Shown here: positions 33,514 to 42,079 of the stretch, one piece after another
Position numbering within the stretch: position 1 is the first letter of the stretch
Layout: every line of letters starts with the position of its first letter
Made by a program: the position numbers and the translations under genes
DNA from: Nitriliruptorales bacterium
GTDB taxonomy: Bacteria > Actinomycetota > Nitriliruptoria > Nitriliruptorales > Nitriliruptoraceae
Assembly (NCBI GenBank): GCA_024637135.1
Contig: JAGXFT010000090.1
Location: 1 to 44,355 of the forward strand
DNA: 44,355 bases
Reading direction: 5' to 3'
Notes under the pieces: model-generated
What the model saw: only the letters and a program-made list of their open reading frames with translations
Database searches by the model: none
Told to the model about the DNA's origin: nothing

Positions 33514-34154
33514 CTCGGTGCAGTCCTCTGCGGGTCGTCGAGGAGGCCCCTGCATGGTTCCCCCGTGGCCACCTGGGCACACCCCGCTGAGGCTACTGAT
33601 CGACCCCCGCCCCGACGCTCGCCGGTCGGCCAGCGCGCGCCGACAGCGACGCGCCCGGACCAGGGCAGGTCCGGGCGCGTGCGTGGTGGCCGAGGGGTTC
33701 GCTCGGCCGACCACGACGGTGGCCGACGACCGGGCGGGCAGGCCCTGTCATGGGAACGGCGTCTGGTCCCCGGACCGACCCGGGCAACCGATGCACACGG
33801 TAGACCCGCCCAGCCGCCGGATGCAGGTCCAGCGACGACGTCGAGCCCCCGGTCGTGGGTCCGAGGGACGGGGGTCCCGACGGCCCTGCGTCCCCAGCCT
33901 CCGGGAAGCCGGGACGGGCGCCGAAACCGGGTCTCAACGGCTCCAGCGCCCGAGGTCGGCACGATCACCGGACGCCACCCGGCCCCGTCTCGCTCGCGCC
34001 GTCGGGTCGAGGTCACGTTGCCGCACCCTCGGCAGCCGGACGACCACCCGGCATGGCGACTCGCCGACGCGGCCGGACGCGTGAGCCTCCACCACTGGGA
34101 GGACGGTCCTTCGTATCCTCGGACGCGCCCGCCCACTGCCCCACAAGGTCACCC
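33514..34154. other. Gap of about 640 bp without a convincing gene, containing two strong hairpins
   Basis: No frame here has a plausible protein. Two hairpins lie back to back: ACGCGCCCGGAC (33649-33660) with GTCCGGGCGCGT (33669-33680), a 12-bp perfect stem, and 33682-33715, where CGTGGTGGCCGAG pairs with CTCGGCCGACCACG with one bulge. They could be terminators for the divergent nuclease side or part of an unannotated structured RNA. The right end holds the promoter of the A-subunit gene. Confidence 0.55.
34114..34119 (+). promoter_or_regulatory. Candidate -10 element of the topoisomerase A-subunit gene
   Basis: TATCCT lies 35 bases before the GTG at 34155, giving a leader of about 28 bases that contains AAGGT. 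This supports the GTG start and argues against the in-frame upstream extension to 33855. Confidence 0.45.
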
Positions 34155-36557
34155 GTGTCCCGCCAGCCCACTCTCGCCACCGGATCCGTCGACATGGTGT
34201 CGATCGCCGACCGCATGGAACAGGCGTTCCTGGACTACTCGATGTCGGTCATCGTCGGCCGCGCCCTGCCCGACGTCCGTGACGGCCTCAAGCCGGTCCA
34301 GCGTCGCATCCTGTACTCGATGTGGGAATCGGGACTGCATCCGGATCGTCCCTATCGCAAGTGCGCATCGGCGGTGGGCGAGGTCATGAAGAAGTACCAC
34401 CCGCACGGGGACACCTCGATCTACGACGCCCTGGTCCGGATGGCGCAGGACTTCTCGACCCGGGAGTTGCTGGTCGACGGGCACGGCAACTTCGGCTCGA
34501 TCGACGGCGATCCGCCGGCCGCCATGCGCTACACCGAGGCCCGCCTCGCGTCGTTGTCGATGGAACTGCTGGCCTCCATCGACGAGGACACCGTCGACAT
34601 GGAGCCCAACTACGACGGGTACGAGGAACAGCCCGTCGTCCTGCCGTCACGGTTCCCCAACCTGCTGGTCAACGGTGCCTCGGGCATCGCGGTCGGGATG
34701 GCGACCAACCTCGCCCCCCACAACCTCGGCGAGGTCGTCGAGGCCGCGATCACGATCATCCGCCGCCCCGGGACCAGCCTGGACGAGCTGATGGACCTGG
34801 TCCCGGCGCCGGACTTCCCCACCGGGGCACGGATCGTGGCCACCGACGGCATCCGCGAGGCCTACGAGGGCGGCCGCGGCGCCGTCACGATGGAGGCCGT
34901 GGCCACCACCGAGACCCGGTCGGGCAACCTCCCCCGGATCGTGGTCACCGAGATCCCCTACCAGGTCAACAAGTCGACCCTGTTGGAGAGGATCGCCTCG
35001 CTGGTCGCCGACAAGAAGATCGAGGCCATCCGCGACCTGCGTGACGAATCGTCCCGTGACGGCATGCGGGTCGTCATCGAGCTCAAGCGTGGCGAGGATC
35101 CGGCCGAGGTGCTGGAGTCGCTGTATCGCAGCACCGACCTGCGCACCAACTTCAACGTCAACGCCGTGGCGCTGGTCGACAACGCCCCCGTGACGCTGGG
35201 GCTGCACGCGATGCTGACCCACTACGTCGCGCACCAGCGCGAGGTCGTCACCCGCCGGACCAGCCACCGACTGGGCAAGGCTCGCGACCGGGCCCACGTG
35301 CTGGAGGGCCTGCTCACCGCGCTGGACAACCTCGACGAGGTGATCGCGATCATCCGGCGGTCACAGACGGCGGCCGATGCGCGCGTCGGGCTGATCGAAC
35401 GCTTCGCCCTCAGCGAGGTCCAGGCACAGGCGATCCTCGACATGCGGCTGCGTCGGCTGGCCGCGATGGAACGGGCGGAACTGGAGGACGAGTACCAGGA
35501 GCTGCAGGCCGTCATGGCCGCCCTGGAGGAGATCCTGGGGGACGCTGGTCGGCTCGACGACGTGCTGTGCGACGAACTGGCCGAGGTTGCCCGGGTCCAT
35601 GCCACGCCACGGCGGTCCCGCGTGGTGGCCGAGGGGATCACCGCCGACGACGTGCTGGCCGGTGGATCCGCGGCCGGGTTCGAGGCACGCGACATCACGG
35701 CACTGGTGACCCGCAACGGCTACCTCAAGGTCACGGCGACGCGGCGCCAGACCCCGGCTCACAAGCACCCGCACGACCCCGCCGTCGCGGTCGTGCGCGC
35801 CACGACCGACGACGACCTGTTGGTGGTGTCGGCCGATGGGGTGGGGCATCGGCTCGCCCTCGCCGACTTGCCGGTCGTGCCGGCACGCAATCGCGGCACG
35901 GCGTTGTCCGGCCACCTCGGGACGGAGGTGGGTGACGTCGTCGGAGCCGTTGCGCTGATCGGAACGGACGCGGTCACGACCGTGTCCGCAGGTGGCCAGG
36001 TCAAGCGCACCGAGGTCGCGGAGTACACCTCCAGCCGGACCGGCGAACTCCAGGTCACCGGACTCAAGGATGGCGACCGGGTGGCCACCGTGCTCCTGTC
36101 GGGCGACGACGACCACCTGCTGGTCGCCACCAGCGACGGGATGGTCACCCGTTTTGCCGCCGACGACGTGCGCACGATGGGACGCACCGCCAGCGGCGTC
36201 GCCGGGATGAACGTGAGCACCGGCGCGCGCGTGGTGTCGGCCACCGCGGTCCCGGGTGGGCGTGACGACGCGGGCCCGGTGCTGACCGTCGGGGCCGACG
36301 GATCCGTCAAGGCCACCGGGCTCGACGAGTACCTGGTCAAGGGGCGGGGCGCCAAGGGTGTCACCACCGGGACCGACGACCTGGCCTTCTGCGGGGTCGC
36401 GACGGCGGTACACGTGACGGGCGACCCACCGGCGCTGTGGCGGGCCGTCGACGTCGACGAGGCCAGGCGCGCCGCAGGTGGGACCACGACCGGCCTGGTG
36501 GTGACGGGTCCTGTCGTGGCCGAACAGGATCCCCGCCGGTCCGACGAGTCGGCCTGA
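34155..36557 (+). CDS. parC: Type II DNA topoisomerase subunit A (ParC/GyrA-type)
   Basis: 800 residues from GTG 34155. The winged-helix and tower region starts [20 protein letters not shown]. The quinolone-target segment is [20 protein letters not shown], with Thr at the Ser83 position. The catalytic Tyr is in [10 protein letters not shown] (about 125). The C-terminal beta-pinwheel has at least five recognisable blades ([57 protein letters not shown]). The GyrA box QRRGGKG, required for negative supercoiling by gyrase, is not found, which favours a decatenase-like topoisomerase IV role. It pairs with the B subunit at 27693-29615. Confidence 0.88.
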   Translation: MSRQPTLATGSVDMVSIADRMEQAFLDYSMSVIVGRALPDVRDGLKPVQRRILYSMWESGLHPDRPYRKCASAVGEVMKKYHPHGDTSIYDALVRMAQDFSTRELLVDGHGNFGSIDGDPPAAMRYTEARLASLSMELLASIDEDTVDMEPNYDGYEEQPVVLPSRFPNLLVNGASGIAVGMATNLAPHNLGEVVEAAITIIRRPGTSLDELMDLVPAPDFPTGARIVATDGIREAYEGGRGAVTMEAVATTETRSGNLPRIVVTEIPYQVNKSTLLERIASLVADKKIEAIRDLRDESSRDGMRVVIELKRGEDPAEVLESLYRSTDLRTNFNVNAVALVDNAPVTLGLHAMLTHYVAHQREVVTRRTSHRLGKARDRAHVLEGLLTALDNLDEVIAIIRRSQTAADARVGLIERFALSEVQAQAILDMRLRRLAAMERAELEDEYQELQAVMAALEEILGDAGRLDDVLCDELAEVARVHATPRRSRVVAEGITADDVLAGGSAAGFEARDITALVTRNGYLKVTATRRQTPAHKHPHDPAVAVVRATTDDDLLVVSADGVGHRLALADLPVVPARNRGTALSGHLGTEVGDVVGAVALIGTDAVTTVSAGGQVKRTEVAEYTSSRTGELQVTGLKDGDRVATVLLSGDDDHLLVATSDGMVTRFAADDVRTMGRTASGVAGMNVSTGARVVSATAVPGGRDDAGPVLTVGADGSVKATGLDEYLVKGRGAKGVTTGTDDLAFCGVATAVHVTGDPPALWRAVDVDEARRAAGGTTTGLVVTGPVVAEQDPRRSDESA

Positions 36558-36601
36558 CCGGTCGACCGACCCACGTCCTCGGAACTGCCCGGGAACCGGC
36601 G

Positions 36602-36607
36602 TACGAT
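36602..36607 (+). promoter_or_regulatory. Candidate -10 element of the cold-shock gene
   Basis: TACGAT lies 77 bases upstream of the ATG at 36684, giving a leader of about 65-70 bases. A long untranslated leader is common in cold-shock genes. Confidence 0.35.
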
Positions 36608-36683
36608 CGTGGGGTCGGCCCGGGGAGCATGGGCCGATCGCACCACCACCCCCCGCCGCCCCCTGCCATCCCGGAGTCCGATC

Positions 36684-36986
36684 ATGGCGTCCGTGACCGC
36701 GCCCGGCCTGTCCCCCGCCGTCGACCGCCCGTCACCCCCGACCATCGCCTCCTCGACCGGCCGCGAGACCGGGCGAGTGTCCTGGTTCTGCCCGGACCGC
36801 GGGTTCGGCTGGGTCCGGGCCGACGACGGCACCGACCTGTTCATGTCCTACCGCGACCTGCCCGGGTCGGGATTCCGCTGCGTCACCGCCGACGAGCACA
36901 TCGAGTTCGTGCGCGACCACGACCGCCACGGTGCGGTCGCGCGTTCCGTGACCGTGCTCGCGGGCCCGGACGGGTCCGGGGCCTGA
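36684..36986 (+). CDS. Cold-shock-domain protein with N-terminal extension
   Basis: 100 residues from ATG 36684, with GGAG 8 bases upstream. The cold-shock domain (about 30-95) carries the RNA-binding motifs in diverged form: RGFGWVRADDG for RNP1 and DLFMSYRDL for RNP2, which lacks the usual VFVHFS. It starts GRVSWFCPDRGFGW where typical proteins have G-x-VKWFN. It probably binds single-stranded RNA or DNA. The first 30 residues are Pro/Ser-rich and unusual for the family. It stands between the topoisomerase A-subunit gene and the convergent NHEJ polymerase gene. Confidence 0.85.
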   Translation: MASVTAPGLSPAVDRPSPPTIASSTGRETGRVSWFCPDRGFGWVRADDGTDLFMSYRDLPGSGFRCVTADEHIEFVRDHDRHGAVARSVTVLAGPDGSGA

Positions 36987-37017
36987 CCGCTCGACGGGTC
37001 CGGGGACGCGACGGCGT

Positions 37018-37923
37018 TCACCCGAGGCGTGGCAGGTCCTGGTGGCGCGTCAGCACGTCCGCGAACAGGTCTCCGTGCTCGCCGACGCGCTCGAGCACCT
37101 GGTCGAAGGTGAACGACAGGGCGCCGTCGTCGGCCGCGGCGAGGACCTCGTCGCGCGTGACCGGCGTCGAGACCGTGGGCCGCGGACGCGCCCGCAGCGA
37201 GTAGACCGCCACGGTCGTCTTCAGTGGCACGTTCTGGCTCCAGTCGACGAACACCTTGCCGGTCCGCGCCTGGCGGTCCATGCTGGTCAGCACGTGGTCC
37301 GGGTGGACGCGTTCGAGCAGTTTCCCCACGGCCAGGGCGAACCCCTTGGTGCGGTCGTAGTCCACCTCGTCGTCGTTGACCGGCACGTACACCTGCAGGC
37401 CCTTGGATCCCGACGTCTTGGCGAACCCGACCAACCCCAACCGGTCGAACACCTCGAACAGCCAGCCCGCCACCCGGCACGCCTCGGCCATGCCGGCGGG
37501 TGGGCCCGGGTCGAGGTCGAACACCACCATCGTCGGGTGGTGGGGGTCGGGCGCTCGACCCATGGGCACGTGCAGTTCGAGTGCCGCGAGGTTGGCCGCC
37601 CACACCAACGCGGCACGTTCACGCAGGTCGCAGTGGCTCACGACCTTGTCGCGGCCGACCCGGCCGAGGTCCACGGTGGGCAGCCAGTCGGGGTGGTGCG
37701 GCGGGCAGCGCTTCTCGAAGAAGTGGTTGCCATCCACGCCGTCGGGGAAGCGCACCATCGTCAACGGACGGTCGCGCAGGTGCGGCAGCATGACGTCGGC
37801 GATGCGGGTGTAGTAGTCGATGACCGCGGCCTTGGTGGTCCCGGTCTCCGGGTACAGCACCTTGTCGAGGTTGGAGACCCGCAACTGACGGCCCTCGACC
37901 TCGACGCTCAGGCGGTCAGCCAC
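37018..37923 (-). CDS. ligD: NHEJ polymerase (stand-alone LigD polymerase domain)
   Basis: 301 residues from GTG 37923. It belongs to the archaeo-eukaryotic primase fold used in bacterial end joining to fill gaps, preferring ribonucleotides. Motifs are NLDKVLYPETGTTKAAVIDY (5'-phosphate binding Lys), the DxD metal site MVVFDLDPGPPAG (about 135), KTSGSKGLQVYVPV, and the third acidic site KVFVDWSQN. It has the single domain only, with neither the ligase nor the phosphoesterase domain of full LigD. Those functions must come from the separate ligase at 42063-43007 and elsewhere. The 573-residue frame extending over the hydrolase gene is a shadow. Confidence 0.92.
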   Translation of the reverse strand: MADRLSVEVEGRQLRVSNLDKVLYPETGTTKAAVIDYYTRIADVMLPHLRDRPLTMVRFPDGVDGNHFFEKRCPPHHPDWLPTVDLGRVGRDKVVSHCDLRERAALVWAANLAALELHVPMGRAPDPHHPTMVVFDLDPGPPAGMAEACRVAGWLFEVFDRLGLVGFAKTSGSKGLQVYVPVNDDEVDYDRTKGFALAVGKLLERVHPDHVLTSMDRQARTGKVFVDWSQNVPLKTTVAVYSLRARPRPTVSTPVTRDEVLAAADDGALSFTFDQVLERVGEHGDLFADVLTRHQDLPRLG

Positions 37924-37955
37924 GGCGGCGGTCCCCGGCCGACGCGGACGGGCGA

Positions 37956-38753
37956 TCAGGCATCGGCCACCGCGGGGACGTGGTCGCGGATCAGTTCGGC
38001 CGTGACGGCCGGCGCCTCGTAGGCCGGGAAGTGCGCGACCCCCTGGATCGTGGTGGCAGTCACGTTCGGCAGGCCCTCGCGGTATCGCCGGGCGGCCTCG
38101 TGCATGGCCGGGTGGTCGTGGGTCCCGACCGCCACCAACGTCGGTGCGGCGATGTCGCCCAGGCGGTCGCGCAGCGGTGGGTCGATCTCGCGGGGCTGTC
38201 CGGCGTCCCACGCCCCCATCTCCCGTGCTGCGGCGGCCATCAACAGCCCCATGACCCGCTCCGGGAACGGTGCGGGCAGGTCCTGCAGGGTCCGGTCGCG
38301 CCCGATGAAGAACAGGTCCGCGTGGATCTTGGCGGTGGTGTCGAAGTCGCCGTCCTGGAGTGCCCGGTCGGCCTCGTGCAACCGTTCGAGGTCGTCCGGG
38401 AAATCCTGCCAGGCACCGCCGGGCAGGGCCGGAGCCAACAGCACCAGGGACGTCACGGCGTCCGGCGTGGTGGCCGCGACGTCGGCCACGATCCGGCCAC
38501 CGTTGGACGCCCCCACCCACGAGGCGCGGTCGAACCCGGCATCGGCCAGGACCGCCAGCGCGTCCTCGTGGTCGAAGTAGTCGGCGGACGGGTTCGGGGA
38601 CTCGCCCTGGCCCCGTGGGTCCAGTGAGATGACCGTGAAGTCGGCCGCCAGGTCCTCGGCCACGCGGTCGTACTGGTGGCGCGACCCGATGCCTGCGGGG
38701 ACCAGCACCAGCGCCGGTCCGTCCCCGGTGACGTCCCACGCGAGGTCGCTCAT
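37956..38753 (-). CDS. Alpha/beta-hydrolase
   Basis: 265 residues from ATG 38753. The fold is clear: oxyanion region LVPAGIGSRHQYDRV, LDPRGQGESPNP, nucleophile elbow GASNGG (Ser), PTLVAVGTHDHPAMHE (acid) and the catalytic His in GVAHFPAYEAPA. It hydrolyses an ester or related bond of unknown identity. Its start overlaps the stop of the Ku gene (ATGA), and the NHEJ polymerase gene follows 32 bp later, so the three form one minus-strand operon. A role in end joining is not expected from the family, and the link may be only transcriptional. Confidence 0.9.
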   Translation of the reverse strand: MSDLAWDVTGDGPALVLVPAGIGSRHQYDRVAEDLAADFTVISLDPRGQGESPNPSADYFDHEDALAVLADAGFDRASWVGASNGGRIVADVAATTPDAVTSLVLLAPALPGGAWQDFPDDLERLHEADRALQDGDFDTTAKIHADLFFIGRDRTLQDLPAPFPERVMGLLMAAAAREMGAWDAGQPREIDPPLRDRLGDIAAPTLVAVGTHDHPAMHEAARRYREGLPNVTATTIQGVAHFPAYEAPAVTAELIRDHVPAVADA

Positions 38754-39562
38754 GCGGACCTCTCCGCGGCCGATGCGCTCTTGGCGTCCTTGGCGGCCTG
38801 CAGGCTCTCCTCCAGCGCCGCCATCAGGTCGACCACCTCGCCACCCTCCTCGACCTCCGGGGGCGTCGCGATCTCCTGGCCCTCGGCCTTCGCCTCGATC
38901 AGCGCCAGGACCTTCTCGCGGTAGGAATCGGTGTAGCTCTCGGGCTGCCAGTCGGTCGTCATCGACTCGATGAGCTGCTCGGCCATCCTGACCTCGGCAT
39001 CCGAGACGTCGAGCTCGTCGCGGTCGGGCAGGTCGAGGCGCCCCGGCTTGATGATCTCGTCGTCGTAGGTCAGGGTGGACACGGCCAACGCGTCGCCCAG
39101 CGGGCGGATCACGACCAGGTACTCCTTGCTGCGCATGACGAAGCGCGCCACGGCTGCCTTGCCGGATGCCTCCATCGCCTCGTGCAGGAGCAGGTAGGGC
39201 TTGGCCGCGGTGTCCTGTGGGACCAGGTAGTACGACGAGTCGTAGTAGATGGGGTCGATGTCGACGAGGTCGACGAAGTCGGCGATGTCGATCGTGCGCG
39301 ACTTCTTGGGGTCCAGCGACTTGAGTTCGTCCGGCTCCACCACGATGTACCGATCGGGGGCAACCTCGTAGCCCTTGACGATCTCGTCGTTGGTGACCTC
39401 CTCCTCGTCCACCTCGGCGACCTTGCGGTAGCGGATGCGGGAGCTGTCAGACCGGCGGATCTGGCGGAACGACACGCCCTTGGAGTCCACTGCGGTCACC
39501 AACTTGATCGGGATGTTGACCAGCCCGAAGCTGATCGACCCGCTCCAGATCGAACGTGGCAT
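38750..39562 (-). CDS. ku: Ku protein for non-homologous end joining
   Basis: 270 residues from ATG 39562, with a strong GAGGAGGT 6 bases upstream. It starts MPRSIWSGSISFGLVNIPIK, the hallmark of bacterial Ku, with SSRIRYRKVAEVDEEEV, SLDPKKSRTIDIADFV, DLVDIDPIYYDSSYYLVP and KEYLVVIRPLGDALAVSTL in the beta-barrel. The C-terminal part (about 200-270) ends in an Ala/Ser/Lys-rich tail without a long basic extension. Homodimeric Ku binds broken DNA ends and recruits the polymerase and ligase. It is the first gene of the hydrolase-polymerase operon. Confidence 0.96.
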   Translation of the reverse strand: MPRSIWSGSISFGLVNIPIKLVTAVDSKGVSFRQIRRSDSSRIRYRKVAEVDEEEVTNDEIVKGYEVAPDRYIVVEPDELKSLDPKKSRTIDIADFVDLVDIDPIYYDSSYYLVPQDTAAKPYLLLHEAMEASGKAAVARFVMRSKEYLVVIRPLGDALAVSTLTYDDEIIKPGRLDLPDRDELDVSDAEVRMAEQLIESMTTDWQPESYTDSYREKVLALIEAKAEGQEIATPPEVEEGGEVVDLMAALEESLQAAKDAKSASAAERSA

Positions 39563-39709
39563 CACCCACCTCCTCGTCAGTGTCCGCCCACGATAGTCGG
39601 CATGCCCGACGGCGGGTTGGTGGCCGAACCGGCTGAGCACGTTCGTGTGCACGGAAGGCCCCTTCACCCGGCCAGCTGGCCGGGGACGGCATGCGGGAAG
39701 TCGGACAGG

Positions 39710-40160
39710 GTGGCATCGAGGGTCCGTGCACGGCGGCGGCGCCGTCGCGCGGGCGTCGGGCTGCTCGTCGCCGCGGCGCTGGCGTGGACCATGGTCACCT
39801 GGGACCCGCCGCGGCCGGTCCCACGCACCGTCGACCGGGTGCAGGTGGTCGACAAACAGTCGGGCCGGCGTGCTCCTGGTCGGCTGGGAGGCCGATCGCT
39901 GCGAGCGGCTCGCGTCATCCAGCACGGCGGCCGTCGACCGCGCACGGCTGGTGCTCGACCTGGTGGCCCTCGAGGACGTCAGCTGCATGGCCCAGCAGCC
40001 GATCGGCGGCACCGACCCGGTCCAGCGCTGGCGCATGCTCGAGGCGATCGTGCTGGAGGGCGACCTGGACGACCTGGGTGGCAACCGCGAGATCGTGCAG
40101 TTGGCCTGTGACCAGCTCGACGTCACCGGGTGCGGCAGCCCCGTCCGATGGCAGTCCTGA
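39710..40160 (+). pseudogene. Frameshifted gene for a small membrane-anchored protein
   Basis: From GTG 39710 one frame encodes RARRRRRRAGVGLLVAAALA, a basic start and membrane helix, then PRPVPRTVDRVQVVDKQS. At about 39860 coding character moves to another frame (net +1): AGVLLVGWEADRCERLASSS, RLVLDLVALEDVSCMAQQPI, and a natural end at TGA 40158-40160. Cysteines recur in the second part (DRCER, VSCMA, QLACDQ, TGCGS). The parts together would give a protein of about 150 residues of unknown function. It is a pseudogene or contains a sequencing error. Confidence 0.5.
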
Positions 40161-40204
40161 CCGGCGCGATGTCGCGGATCGCGGCTCGACCCCCTGCGGC
40201 GTCC

Positions 40205-40222
40205 CCGGTGGCTGTCCACCGG
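40205..40222. terminator. Small hairpin between convergent genes
   Basis: A 7-bp stem, CCGGTGG with CCACCGG, has a 4-base loop and lies between the frameshifted gene and the end of the sugar-dehydrogenase gene. There is no T-tract. Confidence 0.35.
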
Positions 40223-40249
40223 AGCAGGGCGACACGGCCGTCGGCGGCG

Positions 40250-41518
40250 TCAGGCGCGGGTTCGGCGCAGCACGCGGCCGTCGGTGGTCAGGGCGACGAC
40301 GGCTCCGGTGCGATCGACGTCCAGTGCGTAGGCGGGGACCCCATCAGGCAGTGGCGCGTCCTCGGTGACGTCGCCGTCCGGGCCCAGCCGCCACACGCGG
40401 GTGTCGCAGAAGTCGGTCCAGAACGCGGCGCCGTCATCGACTGACGGGGTCGTGGCGACGGCGGCACCGATGATCGAACAGGCACCGTCGGCATGGGTCA
40501 GCGTCGACACCGGCGGGCTCGCCTGGGCATCGCAGACGTCCACCCGGCAGAAGTCGCCCTCCCACGCGGGCCAGCCCAGGTCGTGGGGACCGCCGTCGGC
40601 CGGGACCACCGTCACTTCCTCGACCGCGTCCTGGCCCACGTCGGCGACGAACCACGAGGTGCCGTCCGTGGCGATCCGCCACGGGTTGCGCAGCCCGTGG
40701 GCCCACACGCGTTCGTCGCCACCGCCACCGACGAACGGGTTGTCGTCCGGCACGAGCAGGCTCCCCGGATCGCTGGTGACGTCCAGGCGCAGGATGGCAC
40801 CGAGCGGCGTGCCGGGGTCGCCCCCGTTGCCGAAGGCGTCGTTGGCTCGGCCACCGTCGCCCAGCGCGAGGTACAGCATCCCGTCCGGCCCGAACACCAC
40901 CGACCCACCATTGTGGTTCGAGGCCGGCTGGGCGAGTTCGAGCAGCACCTGCTCGTCCGCGGGATCCGCGAGGTCACCGTCCGGCGCGGTCGGGAGGCGA
41001 GACAGCACCGTGTGGCCGTCACCAACCGCGCTGTAGTGCACGATCACGGCGTCACCTTCGGGCGTCACCGCCGCGTCCAGCAGCCCACGTTCGCCCTCGC
41101 GCTGGACCCGGTCGGACAGGTCCAGCCGGGGCGTGCCGTCCAGTTCGACGATGCGACCACCCAGTTGCACGACCAGGTCCTTGCCGGACCGCGGGTCGAC
41201 CAGCAGGGCGGCCGGCTCGTCCAGTCCCGCTGCGACCTCGACCCAGGCCGGGTCGCCGGCGGCACCGGCGTCCGGCGGCGCGTCGTCGGACCGCGTGGGT
41301 GTCGATGACGTGTCCGAGGGAGCGGCGGCGGCACCGATGGTGGCGCTCGGGATCGGCGTGCCGGATGTCGACGACCCGTCGGCCGCGGTCACCACGTCGT
41401 CGGCCGCTGCGGACGAGTCAGAGGGCGCGACCGACTGGTCCCCGCTGCATGCCGCCAACAACAACACGGTCGTGGTCGCGACCACGACGACGGTCCGGTG
41501 TGCTCGTGATCCCCGCAT
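40250..41518 (-). CDS. PQQ-type sugar dehydrogenase (glucose/sorbosone dehydrogenase family) lipoprotein
   Basis: 422 residues from ATG 41518, with GAGGG 7 bases upstream. The lipobox LLAAC gives Cys at about 24, followed by a Ser/Thr/Asp-rich linker of about 60 residues and a six-bladed propeller. Family motifs are GLDEPAALLVDPRSGKDLVV, ERGLLDAAVTPE, SNHNGGSVVFGPDGMLYLAL, GDGGRANDAFGNGGDPGT, WAHGLRNPWRI and FVADVGQDAVEEV. Members oxidise sugars with PQQ, but many actinobacterial relatives are uncharacterised; activity here is not proven. It acts on the outer face of the membrane. Confidence 0.88.
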   Translation of the reverse strand: MRGSRAHRTVVVVATTTVLLLAACSGDQSVAPSDSSAAADDVVTAADGSSTSGTPIPSATIGAAAAPSDTSSTPTRSDDAPPDAGAAGDPAWVEVAAGLDEPAALLVDPRSGKDLVVQLGGRIVELDGTPRLDLSDRVQREGERGLLDAAVTPEGDAVIVHYSAVGDGHTVLSRLPTAPDGDLADPADEQVLLELAQPASNHNGGSVVFGPDGMLYLALGDGGRANDAFGNGGDPGTPLGAILRLDVTSDPGSLLVPDDNPFVGGGGDERVWAHGLRNPWRIATDGTSWFVADVGQDAVEEVTVVPADGGPHDLGWPAWEGDFCRVDVCDAQASPPVSTLTHADGACSIIGAAVATTPSVDDGAAFWTDFCDTRVWRLGPDGDVTEDAPLPDGVPAYALDVDRTGAVVALTTDGRVLRRTRA

Positions 41519-41642
41519 GGTCGTCCCTCGGTGAGCGCCCCGCGTCGGCCACGGTACGGCCGCCCCACCGATCCCGTCGCGCCGCCCACCGCGGATCCCG
41601 ATTCCCGACCGACCGCGACTAGGGTGCCCGAACGAGCGACCG

Positions 41643-42079
41643 GTGGCGACGCGGAAAAAGGGAGCGGCGGGGCCTGGAGATCCCACCACGGGAGGACGAC
41701 TTCACCGCCGACCCGGTGGAGTTGTTCTTCGACCTGTCCCACGTGTTCGCGTGCTCGCAACTGGTGGCACGGTTCGTGGACGACCCGACCCCGCCCGGTG
41801 TGGCCCGGACGCTGCTGCTGTTCGTGCTGATCTGGCTCCCGTGGACGCAGTTCCACTTGTCCGCCAACGCGGTGTCGGGCAACTCCCGGACGGTGCGCAT
41901 GTGGTTCCTGGTCGCCACGGTCGCCTCCATCCCGATGGGGGCCTCGGTGGTCACCGCCTACGACAGCGGCGGACCGGTGTTCGCCCTGTCCTCGGCCGTC
42001 ATCCTGGGCATGGGCCTGTTGACCGTGGGCGACGCTGGCTCATGCGGGGGTGTTCGCGGGGGTCACGGCTCGTCGGTGA
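41643..42079 (+). pseudogene. Truncated, frameshifted low-temperature-requirement A (LtrA)-like membrane protein
   Basis: A -10-like TAGGGT at 41620-41625 and GTG 41643 mark a start, but similarity to LtrA appears in another frame as DDFTADPVELFFDLSHVFAC, then ARTLLLFVLIWLPWTQFHLS, and two further hydrophobic stretches (MWFLVATVASIPMGASVVTA, SSAVILGMGLLTVG). LtrA proteins have nearly 400 residues; this stops after about 115. A short out-of-frame continuation (AHAGVFAGVTARR) ends at 42079, where the convergent ligase gene ends at 42063. I infer a remnant whose 3' part was lost. Confidence 0.55.

Noticed and set aside
33855-34154. N-terminal extension of the topoisomerase A subunit by 100 residues
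   Set aside because: The extension is Arg/Pro-rich noise, and a -10 element and ribosome-binding site lie within it just before GTG 34155.
37924-38739. N-terminal extension of the NHEJ polymerase to 573 residues
   Set aside because: It overlaps the hydrolase gene in another frame and encodes Arg/Gly-rich sequence without domain similarity.
39563-40219. N-terminal extension of Ku to 489 residues
   Set aside because: Bacterial Ku begins at the MPRSIWSG motif, which has a strong ribosome-binding site; the upstream part is antisense to another coding segment.
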